Assembly (NCBI GenBank): GCA_025934635.1
Contig: JAICWX010000178.1
Coordinates: forward strand, 1-17,987
Direction: 5' to 3'
From: Streptosporangiaceae bacterium
Lineage (GTDB): Bacteria > Actinomycetota > Actinomycetes > Streptosporangiales > Streptosporangiaceae
Length of the DNA: 17,987 nucleotides
Shown here: piece by piece, positions 6,366 through 13,886 of the stretch
Numbering within the stretch: position 1 is the first letter of the stretch
Layout: every line of letters begins with the position of its first letter
Translations under genes and position numbers: made by a program
The notes under the pieces: model-generated
Seen by the model: only the letters and a program-made list of their open reading frames with translations
Databases searched by the model: none
Told to the model about the DNA's origin: nothing

Positions 6366-7996
6366 CGGTGCTGGCTGTTCTGGCCTGATGCCACGAAGTG
6401 GTCGATGGTCAGGATCGTGTGGCCCAGGGTGGCCGCGCCGGGCTCGGCGTGGCCGCGGCTGACGAAGCCGCCGTGCCGGGCGGCCCAGGCGAACACGGCG
6501 GGCTCGACGGGGTACTGGCAGGCGTAGCCGTGGGTGGCGTCGAGCACGGTGGCATGGGTCCGGCCGATGAGGCCGGCCAGGATCGCGGCGGGTACCGCGT
6601 GCGCCTCGATGACCAGCCAGCCGTGGCGGCTGGCGACTGGCTGCCAGCGGCGGAACAGCGCGGCCAGGTCCCGGGCTACGTCGCTGGCGGGGAGGGCGCT
6701 GCCGTCGGGTAGCGCGTAGGCGCCGGCGCCGGGGGGCGGGGGTTCCTCGGCTCGCGCCGGTCCGTTGGCTGGTCCGGGGCCCTCGGCTGGTCCGGGGGCT
6801 TCGTAGGCGCGGTCGTGGATGGCGGATTTGCAGACGTGCAGGGCGTCGCGGGCGTCCAGGCCGTGCGCGGCCAGGGCCTGCTCCAGGCCGGCCGGGTCGG
6901 CGATGTCGCCGTCCAGGATCACGTGCGGGACGCCGGCCCGCGTGAGCCGGGCCGCGGCCATCCGCCGGGCGACCGGGCTGGGGTCGACGCCCACCATGAC
7001 CAGTGGGCGTTCGGCCAGGTGACGGCCGCGCTCGGTCTGCTCGCAGACCGCCCGGTAGAGGACCTCGAGCAGGGTGCCGTCGCCGCAGCCGGAGTCGACG
7101 ACCAGGGCCGGCTGCCGGCCGAGCGGGGCCCGGTCGAACAGCGGCCGGGCGAGGCGCAGGAACGGCTCGCGGCAGGCCGCGGCGAACACGTCGCCGCTGA
7201 AGCGCAGGTCGAGCTCGCGGTCCAGGTGGGTTTCCTCGCCGTCGCCGCTGTTGTCGCCGTGGCCGGCGGGCTTGCCGGGTTCGCCGAACAGCAGCTCCGG
7301 GACCTGGCGCAGGAGCGGCAGGTAGGTCACCGGATACCGGTACTGGCGGGCGAGGGAGAGCGCGAGCTCGCCGCCGGGGGTGAGACCGCCTGGGTGCGCC
7401 CAGCCGGGCAGGGCGAGGATCTCGGCCGCGCCGGGGCTCGTCGCGAGGTCGGCTTGGCCGCTGCTGAGCGCGTGCATGACCGGGGCGACCAGGTGGCCGT
7501 CGAGGTGGCCGAGTACCTGGCGGCGGAGGCCGGGCGGGATGCCCGCGGCGGGCAGTTCCCACTCCTGTTTGGCCAGCCGGGCGAACGGGGCCAGGCTGCC
7601 ATCCTTCAGGGCTTCTTTGATACGCCCGGCGCGGGCCAGGGAGCGGACGGCGGCCGGGTAAGCCCCGGCGAGCTCGGTCATGACGATCCGGCCGCGGGCC
7701 GTCGGCGCGATCGTCATCCGGTCCGTGCCCGGCTCCCCCTGCCGGGCGACCCAGCCCTGATCGGCCAGCAGGCGCAGCGCGACGTGCAGGAACCCGGGGC
7801 GGGCGGCCAGCCGGACGCGGAGAGCCGCGAACTCGGTCCGGTCCTGCCCGGCCAGCAGGGCCAGGGCGCCCCGCTCGTGCAGCGCCGCCATCGTGGTCCC
7901 GACCGCCATCCCGTCGATGTGCCGGCACAGCGCGTCCCACACCCGGGCGGCCCCGGCCAGGGGCGGGGCGGCGGGCGGGGACGTACGCGGAGTCAT
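6353..7996 (-). CDS. SAM methyltransferase, AprA/GphF-like
   Basis: A 547-residue protein, last gene of the RiPP operon. Residues about 15-110 look like a winged-helix/dimerisation part ('FLHVALRLLADQGWVARQGE'). The catalytic domain has motif I 'VVDSGCGDGTLLEVLYRAV' (residues 299-317), then 'RPLVMVGVDPSPVA', 'GVPHVILDGDIADPAGLEQAL' and 'ALHVCKSAIHDRAY'. This succession (D-x-G-C-G-D-G, V-G-x-D, P-H-V-x-x-G-D-I-x-D-P, L-H-V) is what I know from the AprA/GphF polyketide C-methyltransferases. The ATG at 7996 overlaps the preceding stop as ATGA, so translation is coupled. An acidic Pro/Gly/Ala-rich insert lies at about 400-425. The methyl acceptor in this RiPP setting is unknown; similarity is judged by eye. 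Confidence 0.8.
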   Translation of the reverse strand: MTPRTSPPAAPPLAGAARVWDALCRHIDGMAVGTTMAALHERGALALLAGQDRTEFAALRVRLAARPGFLHVALRLLADQGWVARQGEPGTDRMTIAPTARGRIVMTELAGAYPAAVRSLARAGRIKEALKDGSLAPFARLAKQEWELPAAGIPPGLRRQVLGHLDGHLVAPVMHALSSGQADLATSPGAAEILALPGWAHPGGLTPGGELALSLARQYRYPVTYLPLLRQVPELLFGEPGKPAGHGDNSGDGEETHLDRELDLRFSGDVFAAACREPFLRLARPLFDRAPLGRQPALVVDSGCGDGTLLEVLYRAVCEQTERGRHLAERPLVMVGVDPSPVARRMAAARLTRAGVPHVILDGDIADPAGLEQALAAHGLDARDALHVCKSAIHDRAYEAPGPAEGPGPANGPARAEEPPPPGAGAYALPDGSALPASDVARDLAALFRRWQPVASRHGWLVIEAHAVPAAILAGLIGRTHATVLDATHGYACQYPVEPAVFAWAARHGGFVSRGHAEPGAATLGHTILTIDHFVASGQNSQHRQVL

Positions 7997-9189
7997 CGCC
8001 CGGGTGCGTCGAGGAAGCCGGAGACCCGGGGTGCCAGGCCGCCCACCTCGTACAGGAAGGCACCGTGGCCCATCGCGCTGTCCAGCACCAGGTGCCGGGC
8101 GTCCCCGCCGGCCGCCGTCAGCGCCTGCTGCATCCGCTCGGCCTCGGCCGCCGGGTACCGCCAGTCCTGGCGGTAGCTGACGAACAGGGTGCGGGCGGAA
8201 ACCGGCTTGAAGGCCGCCTCGAGGCTGCCGTACTCGCGTTCGAGGTCGAAGTACTCGACGGCGCGCATCAGGTACATCAGCCCGTTCGGGTCGAGCTCGT
8301 GCCGGGCCTGGGCCACCAGCTTGCCGATGAACGCCTCGACCTCGAACTCCGGGCCGAGCGTGTAGCGGTACCCGGAGGACCGGCGGCCGAACCGGGCCTC
8401 CATGGCCTCGCGGCTCATCCACAGCGGCACCGCGGCGGCCACCGCGGCGTTGAGGCCGGCCACCGGGAACGACCGCCCGTAATAGTCGCCGCCCTGCCAG
8501 TCCGGGTCGGCCCGGATCAGGTGGCGCATCACGGCGAAGATCGCGATCGAGTGCGCGGAGGTCGCCGGCGTGGTGGTGATCACGACCGCGTTGGCCACCA
8601 TGCCGGGGTAGGCGATGGCCCACTCGAGCGCCTGCTGCCCGCCCAGGCAGCCGCCGATGACCGCGTGCAGGCGCTCGATCCCCAGGCGCTGCACCAGGCG
8701 GTGCTGGGCGCGCACCATGTCCCGGACCGTAATGACCGGGAAGCGGACCCCGTAGCGGCGGCCGGTCTCCGGGTCCGGGCTGGCGGGGCCGGTGGACTGG
8801 CCCGCGCCGAGCGTATCGGCGCAGATCACGAAGTAGCGGCGGGTGTCGATCATCTTGCCGGGGCCGATCGCCGCGTCCCACCAGCCCGGCTGCGGGTCCG
8901 CCGGGGCGTGCCGCCCGGCCGCGTGCGCCCGGCTGGTCAGCGAATGGCAGACCAGGATGGCGTTGTCCCGGGCGGCGGACAGCGTCCCGTACGTCTCGAA
9001 GTTCACCACGTACTCGGGCAGCGTGCGGCCGCCATCCAGGAGGAGCGGCTCGTCCAGGTGGAGCTGATGCGACGGGCCGGACAGCGGCTGGTTGTCCAGC
9101 CAGCTCGCCTCGACCGTGCCGGACGCCGCCCGGGGAGCCGCCGCGCCGGGCCCCCGAGAGCTCGGCGCGGCGGCGGCAGAGGTGGCCAT
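7993..9189 (-). CDS. MetX-like acyltransferase with Cys nucleophile
   Basis: A 398-residue alpha/beta-hydrolase-fold protein of the homoserine O-acetyltransferase (MetX) family, which moves an acyl group from acyl-CoA to a hydroxyl. Family parts are 'LPEYVVNFETYGTL', 'NAILVCHSLTS', 'WWDAAIGPGKMIDTRRYFVI' and 'TVRDMVRAQHRLVQRLGI'. The nucleophile elbow, normally GGSMGGMQALEW, reads 'IGGCLGGQQALEW': Ser is replaced by Cys181. Asp342 ('RQDWRYP') and His375 ('MGHGAFL') complete the triad. The first 25 residues are Ala/Ser/Pro-rich. ATG 9189 overlaps the previous TGA by one base; GTG 9192 is an alternative, and GGAG at 9200-9203 could serve either. Its position inside the RiPP operon argues for peptide or amino-acid tailoring rather than methionine synthesis. 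Confidence 0.85.
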   Translation of the reverse strand: MATSAAAAPSSRGPGAAAPRAASGTVEASWLDNQPLSGPSHQLHLDEPLLLDGGRTLPEYVVNFETYGTLSAARDNAILVCHSLTSRAHAAGRHAPADPQPGWWDAAIGPGKMIDTRRYFVICADTLGAGQSTGPASPDPETGRRYGVRFPVITVRDMVRAQHRLVQRLGIERLHAVIGGCLGGQQALEWAIAYPGMVANAVVITTTPATSAHSIAIFAVMRHLIRADPDWQGGDYYGRSFPVAGLNAAVAAAVPLWMSREAMEARFGRRSSGYRYTLGPEFEVEAFIGKLVAQARHELDPNGLMYLMRAVEYFDLEREYGSLEAAFKPVSARTLFVSYRQDWRYPAAEAERMQQALTAAGGDARHLVLDSAMGHGAFLYEVGGLAPRVSGFLDAPGR

Positions 9190-11354
9190 CACCGGGGCTC
9201 CGCGTCCGGGCGGGGCCCGGCCACCAGGCCGCCGCCGGGAAACTCGGAGTAGTCCGGGATGTGCTCCGGCACCGGACTGCGCAGCACCAGGCCGACCAGC
9301 CGGTCGTCCATCGGCAGGACCAGCCGGTCAGCGCACAGCTGGCGGACCACGGCGTCGATCTCGTCCTGGCTGGCCACCAGGCCGGCCTCCCGCTGGACGA
9401 TCCCGGCCAGCCGGCCCGGCCGGGGTGCGTTGTCGCAGGCGAGCAGCACCGCCCGGGCCAGCCCGGTCAGCAGCTGGCGGGACGTGCGGGCGCAGGCCCG
9501 GGTGTCGGTGATCTCCAGCACGCCCGCCCGGTCCTCCATGGCGAGCACCGGGAGTTCCCCGCCGCGGTGGGCGGCCGACCAGTCGCGGACCCCGCGGGTG
9601 ACGGCACCGATGCCCGGGTTGTTCGTCACCGCCGCGCTGAGGGTCTCGATGATCCGCAGCGGGCCGCTGTTCGGCTCGGTGGTGAAGAAGTACGCGAGCG
9701 CGTCCAGGTCGCCCGGGCCGACCGGGTAGACCATCGACAGCGCGCCGATCGGGAACAGGATCAGGCCGAGCTGGCTGGCCCGCTCGTGGTAGACGCTGTA
9801 CCGGTCGAACCGGACCCGGGGGGTGGAGGCCGGCGGCGGCAGGTGCGTCAGGGCCGGCAGCCACTGCGCCATGTCCTCGTACCAGTCGTCCTTCTCGCCG
9901 GGGAAGCCCCACAGGATCGACCAGGACAGCCGCAGGCCCAGCTCGCGGGCCCACTTGAGCAGCTGGACGTTCTGCCACCCCTGAATGCCCTTGTCCATCA
10001 GCCGCAGCACCTCGCTGTGCAGCGACTCGATGCCCGGCTGGGCCCACATGATCCCGGCGTCCACCAGCCCCGCGACCTGGGCGCGGCTGACGTTCGCCTT
10101 GATCTCGTAGAAGATGCGCCTGCTGCTGTCGTCCGCCGCCAGCTCCGGCAGCAGCTCCTTGTGGTAGCTCATGTCGAGGATGTTGTCGACGGCCTCGAAA
10201 TCGCTGATGCCGTACCGGTCCTCGAGCTCGTGCACCTCGGCCAGCACCCGCGCCGGCGACTTGGAGCGGTAACCGAGGCTGGTCCCGTTCAGCCCGCAGA
10301 AGGTGCACTGGTGGGCCGCGCCCCACCAGCATCCGCGCGAGGATTCCAGCGGAAGCCCCGGCCGCACGTTCGCCTTCAGCGGCGATGCCGCCAGCGTGTC
10401 GAAGTAGTCGTCGTACCTCGGCGTGGGCAGGCTGTCCAGGTCGTTGAACAGCGCCCGGGCCAGCTTGGCGCGGGGCTTCCGGCGGCCAGCGGGGCGTGCC
10501 CCCGCACCGCCCTGCTGGCCGGCCTCCTTCGGCTCCTTCGCCGTCGGCTGCGCCGGCGTCTCCCGGTGCTCCCGGTGCTCCCGGTGCTTCCGGTGCGCGG
10601 GCCCGAGCACCCCGCGCGGCAGCTCCTCGGCGGGCACGTCGCGGCCGCGGGTCAGTGCCAGCCGGCACAGCTCCGTGACCAGGCCGTCGGCCTCGCCGGA
10701 CACCACGTAGTCCACCCACGGGAAGCACCGGTGGGTGGCCTCGCCCATGACGGTCTCGCAGTTGGCGCCGCCGAGCATGGTGATCACATCGGGATCGAGC
10801 TCATGCACCCGGCGCAGCAGCGCCAGCGACGCCACGTGCTGCTCGAAGCTGGACGTGCAGCCGATGACGCGGGCACCGGTGGCGAGCACGCGCCGCGCGG
10901 TCTGGTCCACGAACTCGGTGGCCGCCGCCCGCAGCGCCAGCAGGTCCGCGGTGAACTCGCTGCCGCGGGCGCCCGACCAGACCTGCGGGTACCCGTCGCT
11001 GGCCCGGCGGACCTGGCGCAGGTACTCGGCATCGCGTTCGGCCCGCCGCGGGTCGTCACCGAAGGCCGCGCCGGCGAAGGTCCATTCGCCGGCCAGGAAC
11101 ACGATGGGCAGGTTGGACGCGCACAGCGAGTACCGGCGCAGCCCGACGCTCTCGGCGAACCACAGGTTGGCGTAGGCCACCGACGCGCTGATGCCGCCCT
11201 CGGCCAGGATGGCCGTCAGCAGCCCGAGCGCCATGGAGGGACGGGTCGGCGAGGCGTAGGGCATCGTGACCAGGCAGACGTCCGGCGCCCCCCGCTCTCC
11301 CGCGGCCCCGGCGGCCGCGGGAGAGCGGGGGGCGAGCTCCGGCGCGGCGGTCAT
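9189..11354 (-). CDS. RiPP radical SAM C-methyltransferase (B12-type)
   Basis: A 721-residue member of the RiPP maturation radical SAM C-methyltransferase family (relatives of PoyB/PoyC of polytheonamide synthesis), which methylates unactivated carbons of a precursor peptide using SAM and cobalamin. Residues about 24-235 form the B12-binding-type domain ('TRPSMALGLLTAILAEGG', 'MLGGANCETVMG'). A basic, repeat-bearing linker spans about 254-298. The radical SAM domain carries 'GCWWGAAHQCTFCGLNG' with C342, C350 and C353, the CX7CX2C cluster spacing of this family, and a helical C-terminal domain follows. ATG 11354 sits in an ATGA overlap with the epimerase stop. A 22-bp perfect inverted repeat lies at codons 7-23. 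The modified residues cannot be predicted from sequence. Confidence 0.92.
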   Translation of the reverse strand: MTAAPELAPRSPAAAGAAGERGAPDVCLVTMPYASPTRPSMALGLLTAILAEGGISASVAYANLWFAESVGLRRYSLCASNLPIVFLAGEWTFAGAAFGDDPRRAERDAEYLRQVRRASDGYPQVWSGARGSEFTADLLALRAAATEFVDQTARRVLATGARVIGCTSSFEQHVASLALLRRVHELDPDVITMLGGANCETVMGEATHRCFPWVDYVVSGEADGLVTELCRLALTRGRDVPAEELPRGVLGPAHRKHREHREHRETPAQPTAKEPKEAGQQGGAGARPAGRRKPRAKLARALFNDLDSLPTPRYDDYFDTLAASPLKANVRPGLPLESSRGCWWGAAHQCTFCGLNGTSLGYRSKSPARVLAEVHELEDRYGISDFEAVDNILDMSYHKELLPELAADDSSRRIFYEIKANVSRAQVAGLVDAGIMWAQPGIESLHSEVLRLMDKGIQGWQNVQLLKWARELGLRLSWSILWGFPGEKDDWYEDMAQWLPALTHLPPPASTPRVRFDRYSVYHERASQLGLILFPIGALSMVYPVGPGDLDALAYFFTTEPNSGPLRIIETLSAAVTNNPGIGAVTRGVRDWSAAHRGGELPVLAMEDRAGVLEITDTRACARTSRQLLTGLARAVLLACDNAPRPGRLAGIVQREAGLVASQDEIDAVVRQLCADRLVLPMDDRLVGLVLRSPVPEHIPDYSEFPGGGLVAGPRPDAEPR
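10560..10595 (-). repeat. 9-bp tandem repeat, four in-frame copies
   Basis: Four copies of CTCCCGGTG (the fourth CTTCCGGTG) on the plus strand, read in the gene as His-Arg-Glu (last copy His-Arg-Lys). They encode residues about 254-265 in the linker between the B12-type and radical SAM domains of the methyltransferase. Length variation here would stay in frame. Confidence 0.9.
11286..11334. repeat. Perfect 22-bp inverted repeat with 5-nt loop
   Basis: Left arm 11286-11307 and right arm 11313-11334 are exact reverse complements (22 bp, nearly all G:C), separated by CCGGC. The arm contains runs of six C or G and GCTCTCCCGCGG. It lies within codons 7-23 of the radical SAM methyltransferase (about LAPRSPAAAGAAGERGA), starting 20 nt after its ATG. 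In mRNA this would be an extremely stable hairpin beside the start/stop junction with the epimerase gene, able to slow translation or stop transcription. The structure is certain from sequence; the effect is inferred. Confidence 0.9.
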
Positions 11355-12874
11355 CCCGCGGACCGCCCGGTCGCCGTGAGCTGGAGCAGCCCGGTGCCCT
11401 GCGGCGCGGCGCCTTCCGGGGCCGGGCTCGGCGGGGCGGGCGGCTCCTCGTCGAAGAACCCGCCGAGGAACAGCCGGTCCAGGACGGCGAGGGTCTGGGC
11501 CGGCGCGACGCCGGCCGTCGCCCGCCGCCGCAGGGCGATCTGCTCCACGGTGTAGGTGCCGGCGGCCAGCAGCTCGGCCAGCTCGGCGGCCTGCGGCTGG
11601 TTCTCGAAGGCCAGGCCGAGGCCCATCGAGACCACCCGCAGCCGCTCGGGCGAGGCCACGATCCGCACGTCCCGCCGCAGCCGGACGGTGTCGAGCACGC
11701 CGAGGCTGTCCCTGATCGTGTCGTCGATCATCGACCGCATCAGGTCGCGCAGCTCGGCCGCCGTGTCGAAGCTGCCCTGCGCGATCACCCAGTAGCCGAG
11801 CGGCCACCGGTCGCTGGCGTTGCACGGGGTGATGAGCTGGACCGTCCGCTCCACCATGTTGAACAGGAACCCGGACACGCACGCGATCGTCGAGCTCTGC
11901 TCCTCCGACACCAGCTCGGCGCTCCGCTTCTTGGCGAACTTCCGCGCGCGCCCGGCGTTGGACTTGCGGATCTGGCCGCCCTCGGCCGACTCCTTGTTCT
12001 GCGGCACGCATTCCACCCGGAGCAGTTCCTCGGGGGTGAACCCCTCGTGCACGCGGTACAGCGAGTTCAGCGCGATGATCGAGAACCGGTCAACGGGCGA
12101 GCCCAGCGAATGAGCGAGCTCGATGACCCGCCTGGTCCGCTCGATGTCCTTCTGCCCCTGCGCCGTCGTGGTCTGCGGGCAGACCCCGAACACGTCGTAG
12201 AAGTCGGCCAGGAAGTGCTCGTAGTCCGGGTTGTCCAGCGGGTCAGTGGCCCAGTACAGGAATGCGGACCGGGCCGATATGCCGTACACCTCGCCCAGCA
12301 CGCCCAGGCAGTCCCGCCACAGCTGACCGTTCTCCTCGGTGTACTTCAGGGTGGAGTCGAACCTCGGCGCCGCCACCCCGCAGAACCAGCAGCCCACCGT
12401 GCAGCCCTTGGACAGCTCCAGGGCGGCCGGCGCGTGCACGATCTGGTCCGCCCGGTCCTGGCCGAGCTCGCCGATGCAGCGGTTGATCATCCGGTCCCGC
12501 CAGGCGCGCAGCCGCGGATCGCCCGGGATGGTCATGGCCCGCTGCTGGCGGCGGTGCTCGATCTTCTCGTGGATGAAGTACCGGTAGCGCAGCACGGCCG
12601 GCGGGACCTCGGCGGCCCGGCCCGCCCGGACCAGGCGCGTGGCCTCCATGGCCGCCGCGCGGTCCATGAGCGGTATCACCTCGGCCGGGGTCAGGTCGAT
12701 CCCCAGGTCAGCCAGCGCCGCCGCCGGGTCGCTGGCGAACGCCTCCTGGTACTTCGGGTCCATCGTCCAGCGCTCCAGGAAGCGCTTCATGTGCGATACG
12801 TCCCTGATGTACTCGTCCGGCACATCGGAAAGATCGCCGAGCAAGCGGTAAAACGGCGCTGACTGCCTGGTCAT
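11351..12874 (-). CDS. Radical SAM RiPP peptide epimerase, PoyD-like
   Basis: A 507-residue radical SAM protein of the RiPP maturation amino-acid epimerase family (PoyD, OspD, AvpD relatives), which converts L-residues of a precursor core into D-residues. The diagnostic cluster motif is 'LELSKGCTVGCWFCGVAA', C158-x3-C162-x2-C165. The central part ('FLYWATDPLDNPDYEHFL') and the late 'SGFLFNMVERTVQLITPCNA' agree with this family. The tail from about 470 is Pro/Ala/Gly-rich. Residues 31-63 resemble the precursor's leader. ATG 12874 follows AAAGGGGA; the gene starts 38 nt after the precursor stop and overlaps the next gene by 4 nt. Family assignment is strong; the epimerised positions are not predictable here. 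Confidence 0.93.
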   Translation of the reverse strand: MTRQSAPFYRLLGDLSDVPDEYIRDVSHMKRFLERWTMDPKYQEAFASDPAAALADLGIDLTPAEVIPLMDRAAAMEATRLVRAGRAAEVPPAVLRYRYFIHEKIEHRRQQRAMTIPGDPRLRAWRDRMINRCIGELGQDRADQIVHAPAALELSKGCTVGCWFCGVAAPRFDSTLKYTEENGQLWRDCLGVLGEVYGISARSAFLYWATDPLDNPDYEHFLADFYDVFGVCPQTTTAQGQKDIERTRRVIELAHSLGSPVDRFSIIALNSLYRVHEGFTPEELLRVECVPQNKESAEGGQIRKSNAGRARKFAKKRSAELVSEEQSSTIACVSGFLFNMVERTVQLITPCNASDRWPLGYWVIAQGSFDTAAELRDLMRSMIDDTIRDSLGVLDTVRLRRDVRIVASPERLRVVSMGLGLAFENQPQAAELAELLAAGTYTVEQIALRRRATAGVAPAQTLAVLDRLFLGGFFDEEPPAPPSPAPEGAAPQGTGLLQLTATGRSAG

Positions 12875-12912
12875 TCGTTCAATCCCCTTTTCCCGCCCCG
12901 GTTAGATGAACG

Positions 12913-13842
12913 TCAGGTGAGAACCACGGCGCCGACGGCCACGACGACGACCGCCGCCTCGCCCTCGGCCACCGCCGACGTCGTGGTGGCCACGGCCTCG
13001 ATCTCGGCGGCCGTCAGCGTGGTCTCCGCCACCGCCGTCTGCGTCGTCACGGTCGAGGTCGCCTCGATCGACGTGGTCGAGACGTCGGTCTGGGTGTAGG
13101 TGTTCGTCAGCGTGACCGCGTTGGTCTGCGTCGACACCGAGGTGTCGGCCGCGCTTGACGCCTCCGACGCGACGTATGTCGTTGCCGACGATGTCGCCTC
13201 GATATCCATCAGTGCCGTTGCCTGGATGTTCGACAGGACCTCGGCCGACTCCTGGGCGAACGCCGTGGCGGTGGCCGTCTCCGTCTGCGTGGTGTTGACG
13301 GCGGCGGCCGCCGCGGCCGCCGCGGCCGCCTCCCCCGCCGCCTCCATGAAGGCGTCCGACACGACGGTCGCGATGACGTCGCCGGCGGCGAAGGCCGACG
13401 CCCGCGGGGCGAGCCGGCGCAGCACGTCGGTGTCAGTGAGCGTCTGCGGCTCCGGCGGCGCCAGCGGGACGACCAGGCACAGCGCCTGCTCGGTGTTCTG
13501 GATCAGCCGGATCTCGCTGCCTTCGGGCAGCGGGAGCAGCTCCCTGAACACCGGCACGAGCTCTTCCGCCTCGGTGGTCAGGCTGGTCAGGTGGATGTGC
13601 CTGATCTTGGGGGTATCCGCGAAGGCCCGGATGGCCATGCCGTCCGGGATCTCGAGGCCCTCGTCGACCAGGACTTCTCTCGGGCTGGACAGCAGCCGGC
13701 TCCGGTAGCCGGGGTCTCGCCAGGCGCGCGCGATAACCAGGCCGGTGATCACCGACGACCGCTCGCTCTCCAGCACCTCGTCCGGCGCGATCAGCACCCG
13801 CTCGTCCAGGGTGCCCGCGCCCTCTTCAGGTCTGAGCGACAT
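12913..13842 (-). CDS. NHLP-type (proteusin) RiPP precursor with very long core
   Basis: A 309-residue precursor. Residues 31-86 match nitrile-hydratase-like leader peptides: 'ARAWRDPGYRSRLLSSP', then 'DEGLEIPDGMAIRAFADTPK' and 'IRHIHLT'. Residues 104-127 repeat the second half of that pattern ('LPEGSEIRLIQNTEQALC'). From about 171 the protein becomes low-complexity: ten Ala in a row (172-181), then about 128 residues that are one quarter Thr with much Ala, Val and Ser, no Lys, Arg, His, Cys, Pro or Trp, ending 'EAAVVVVAVGAVVLT'. The end recalls the Val/Ala/Gly-rich polytheonamide core. Possible leader cuts are AAG-D (154), AAG-E (170) and AEG-E (294). The start is firm: AAGGAG 7 nt before ATG 13842. 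Adjacent PoyD-like and C-methyltransferase genes support the call; core limits are unknown. Confidence 0.88.
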   Translation of the reverse strand: MSLRPEEGAGTLDERVLIAPDEVLESERSSVITGLVIARAWRDPGYRSRLLSSPREVLVDEGLEIPDGMAIRAFADTPKIRHIHLTSLTTEAEELVPVFRELLPLPEGSEIRLIQNTEQALCLVVPLAPPEPQTLTDTDVLRRLAPRASAFAAGDVIATVVSDAFMEAAGEAAAAAAAAAAVNTTQTETATATAFAQESAEVLSNIQATALMDIEATSSATTYVASEASSAADTSVSTQTNAVTLTNTYTQTDVSTTSIEATSTVTTQTAVAETTLTAAEIEAVATTTSAVAEGEAAVVVVAVGAVVLT

Positions 13843-13886
13843 GCGCGAACTCCTTCGTCACCCCTCGTCGGGGCGTGCTGGCCCGA

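Noticed and set aside
7997..8881. Extension of the terminal methyltransferase to 8881
   Set aside because: That part is a shifted frame inside the MetX-like gene; the ATGA overlap at 7993-7996 gives a natural start.
9261..11555. Plus-strand open frame of 764 codons
   Set aside because: It lies opposite the radical SAM methyltransferase and epimerase genes and shows only shadow composition, while the minus strand carries clear family motifs.
13304..13331. GC-rich palindromic run GGCGGCCGCC as a regulatory element
   Set aside because: It is simply alternating GCC/GCG codons for the ten-alanine stretch of the precursor.
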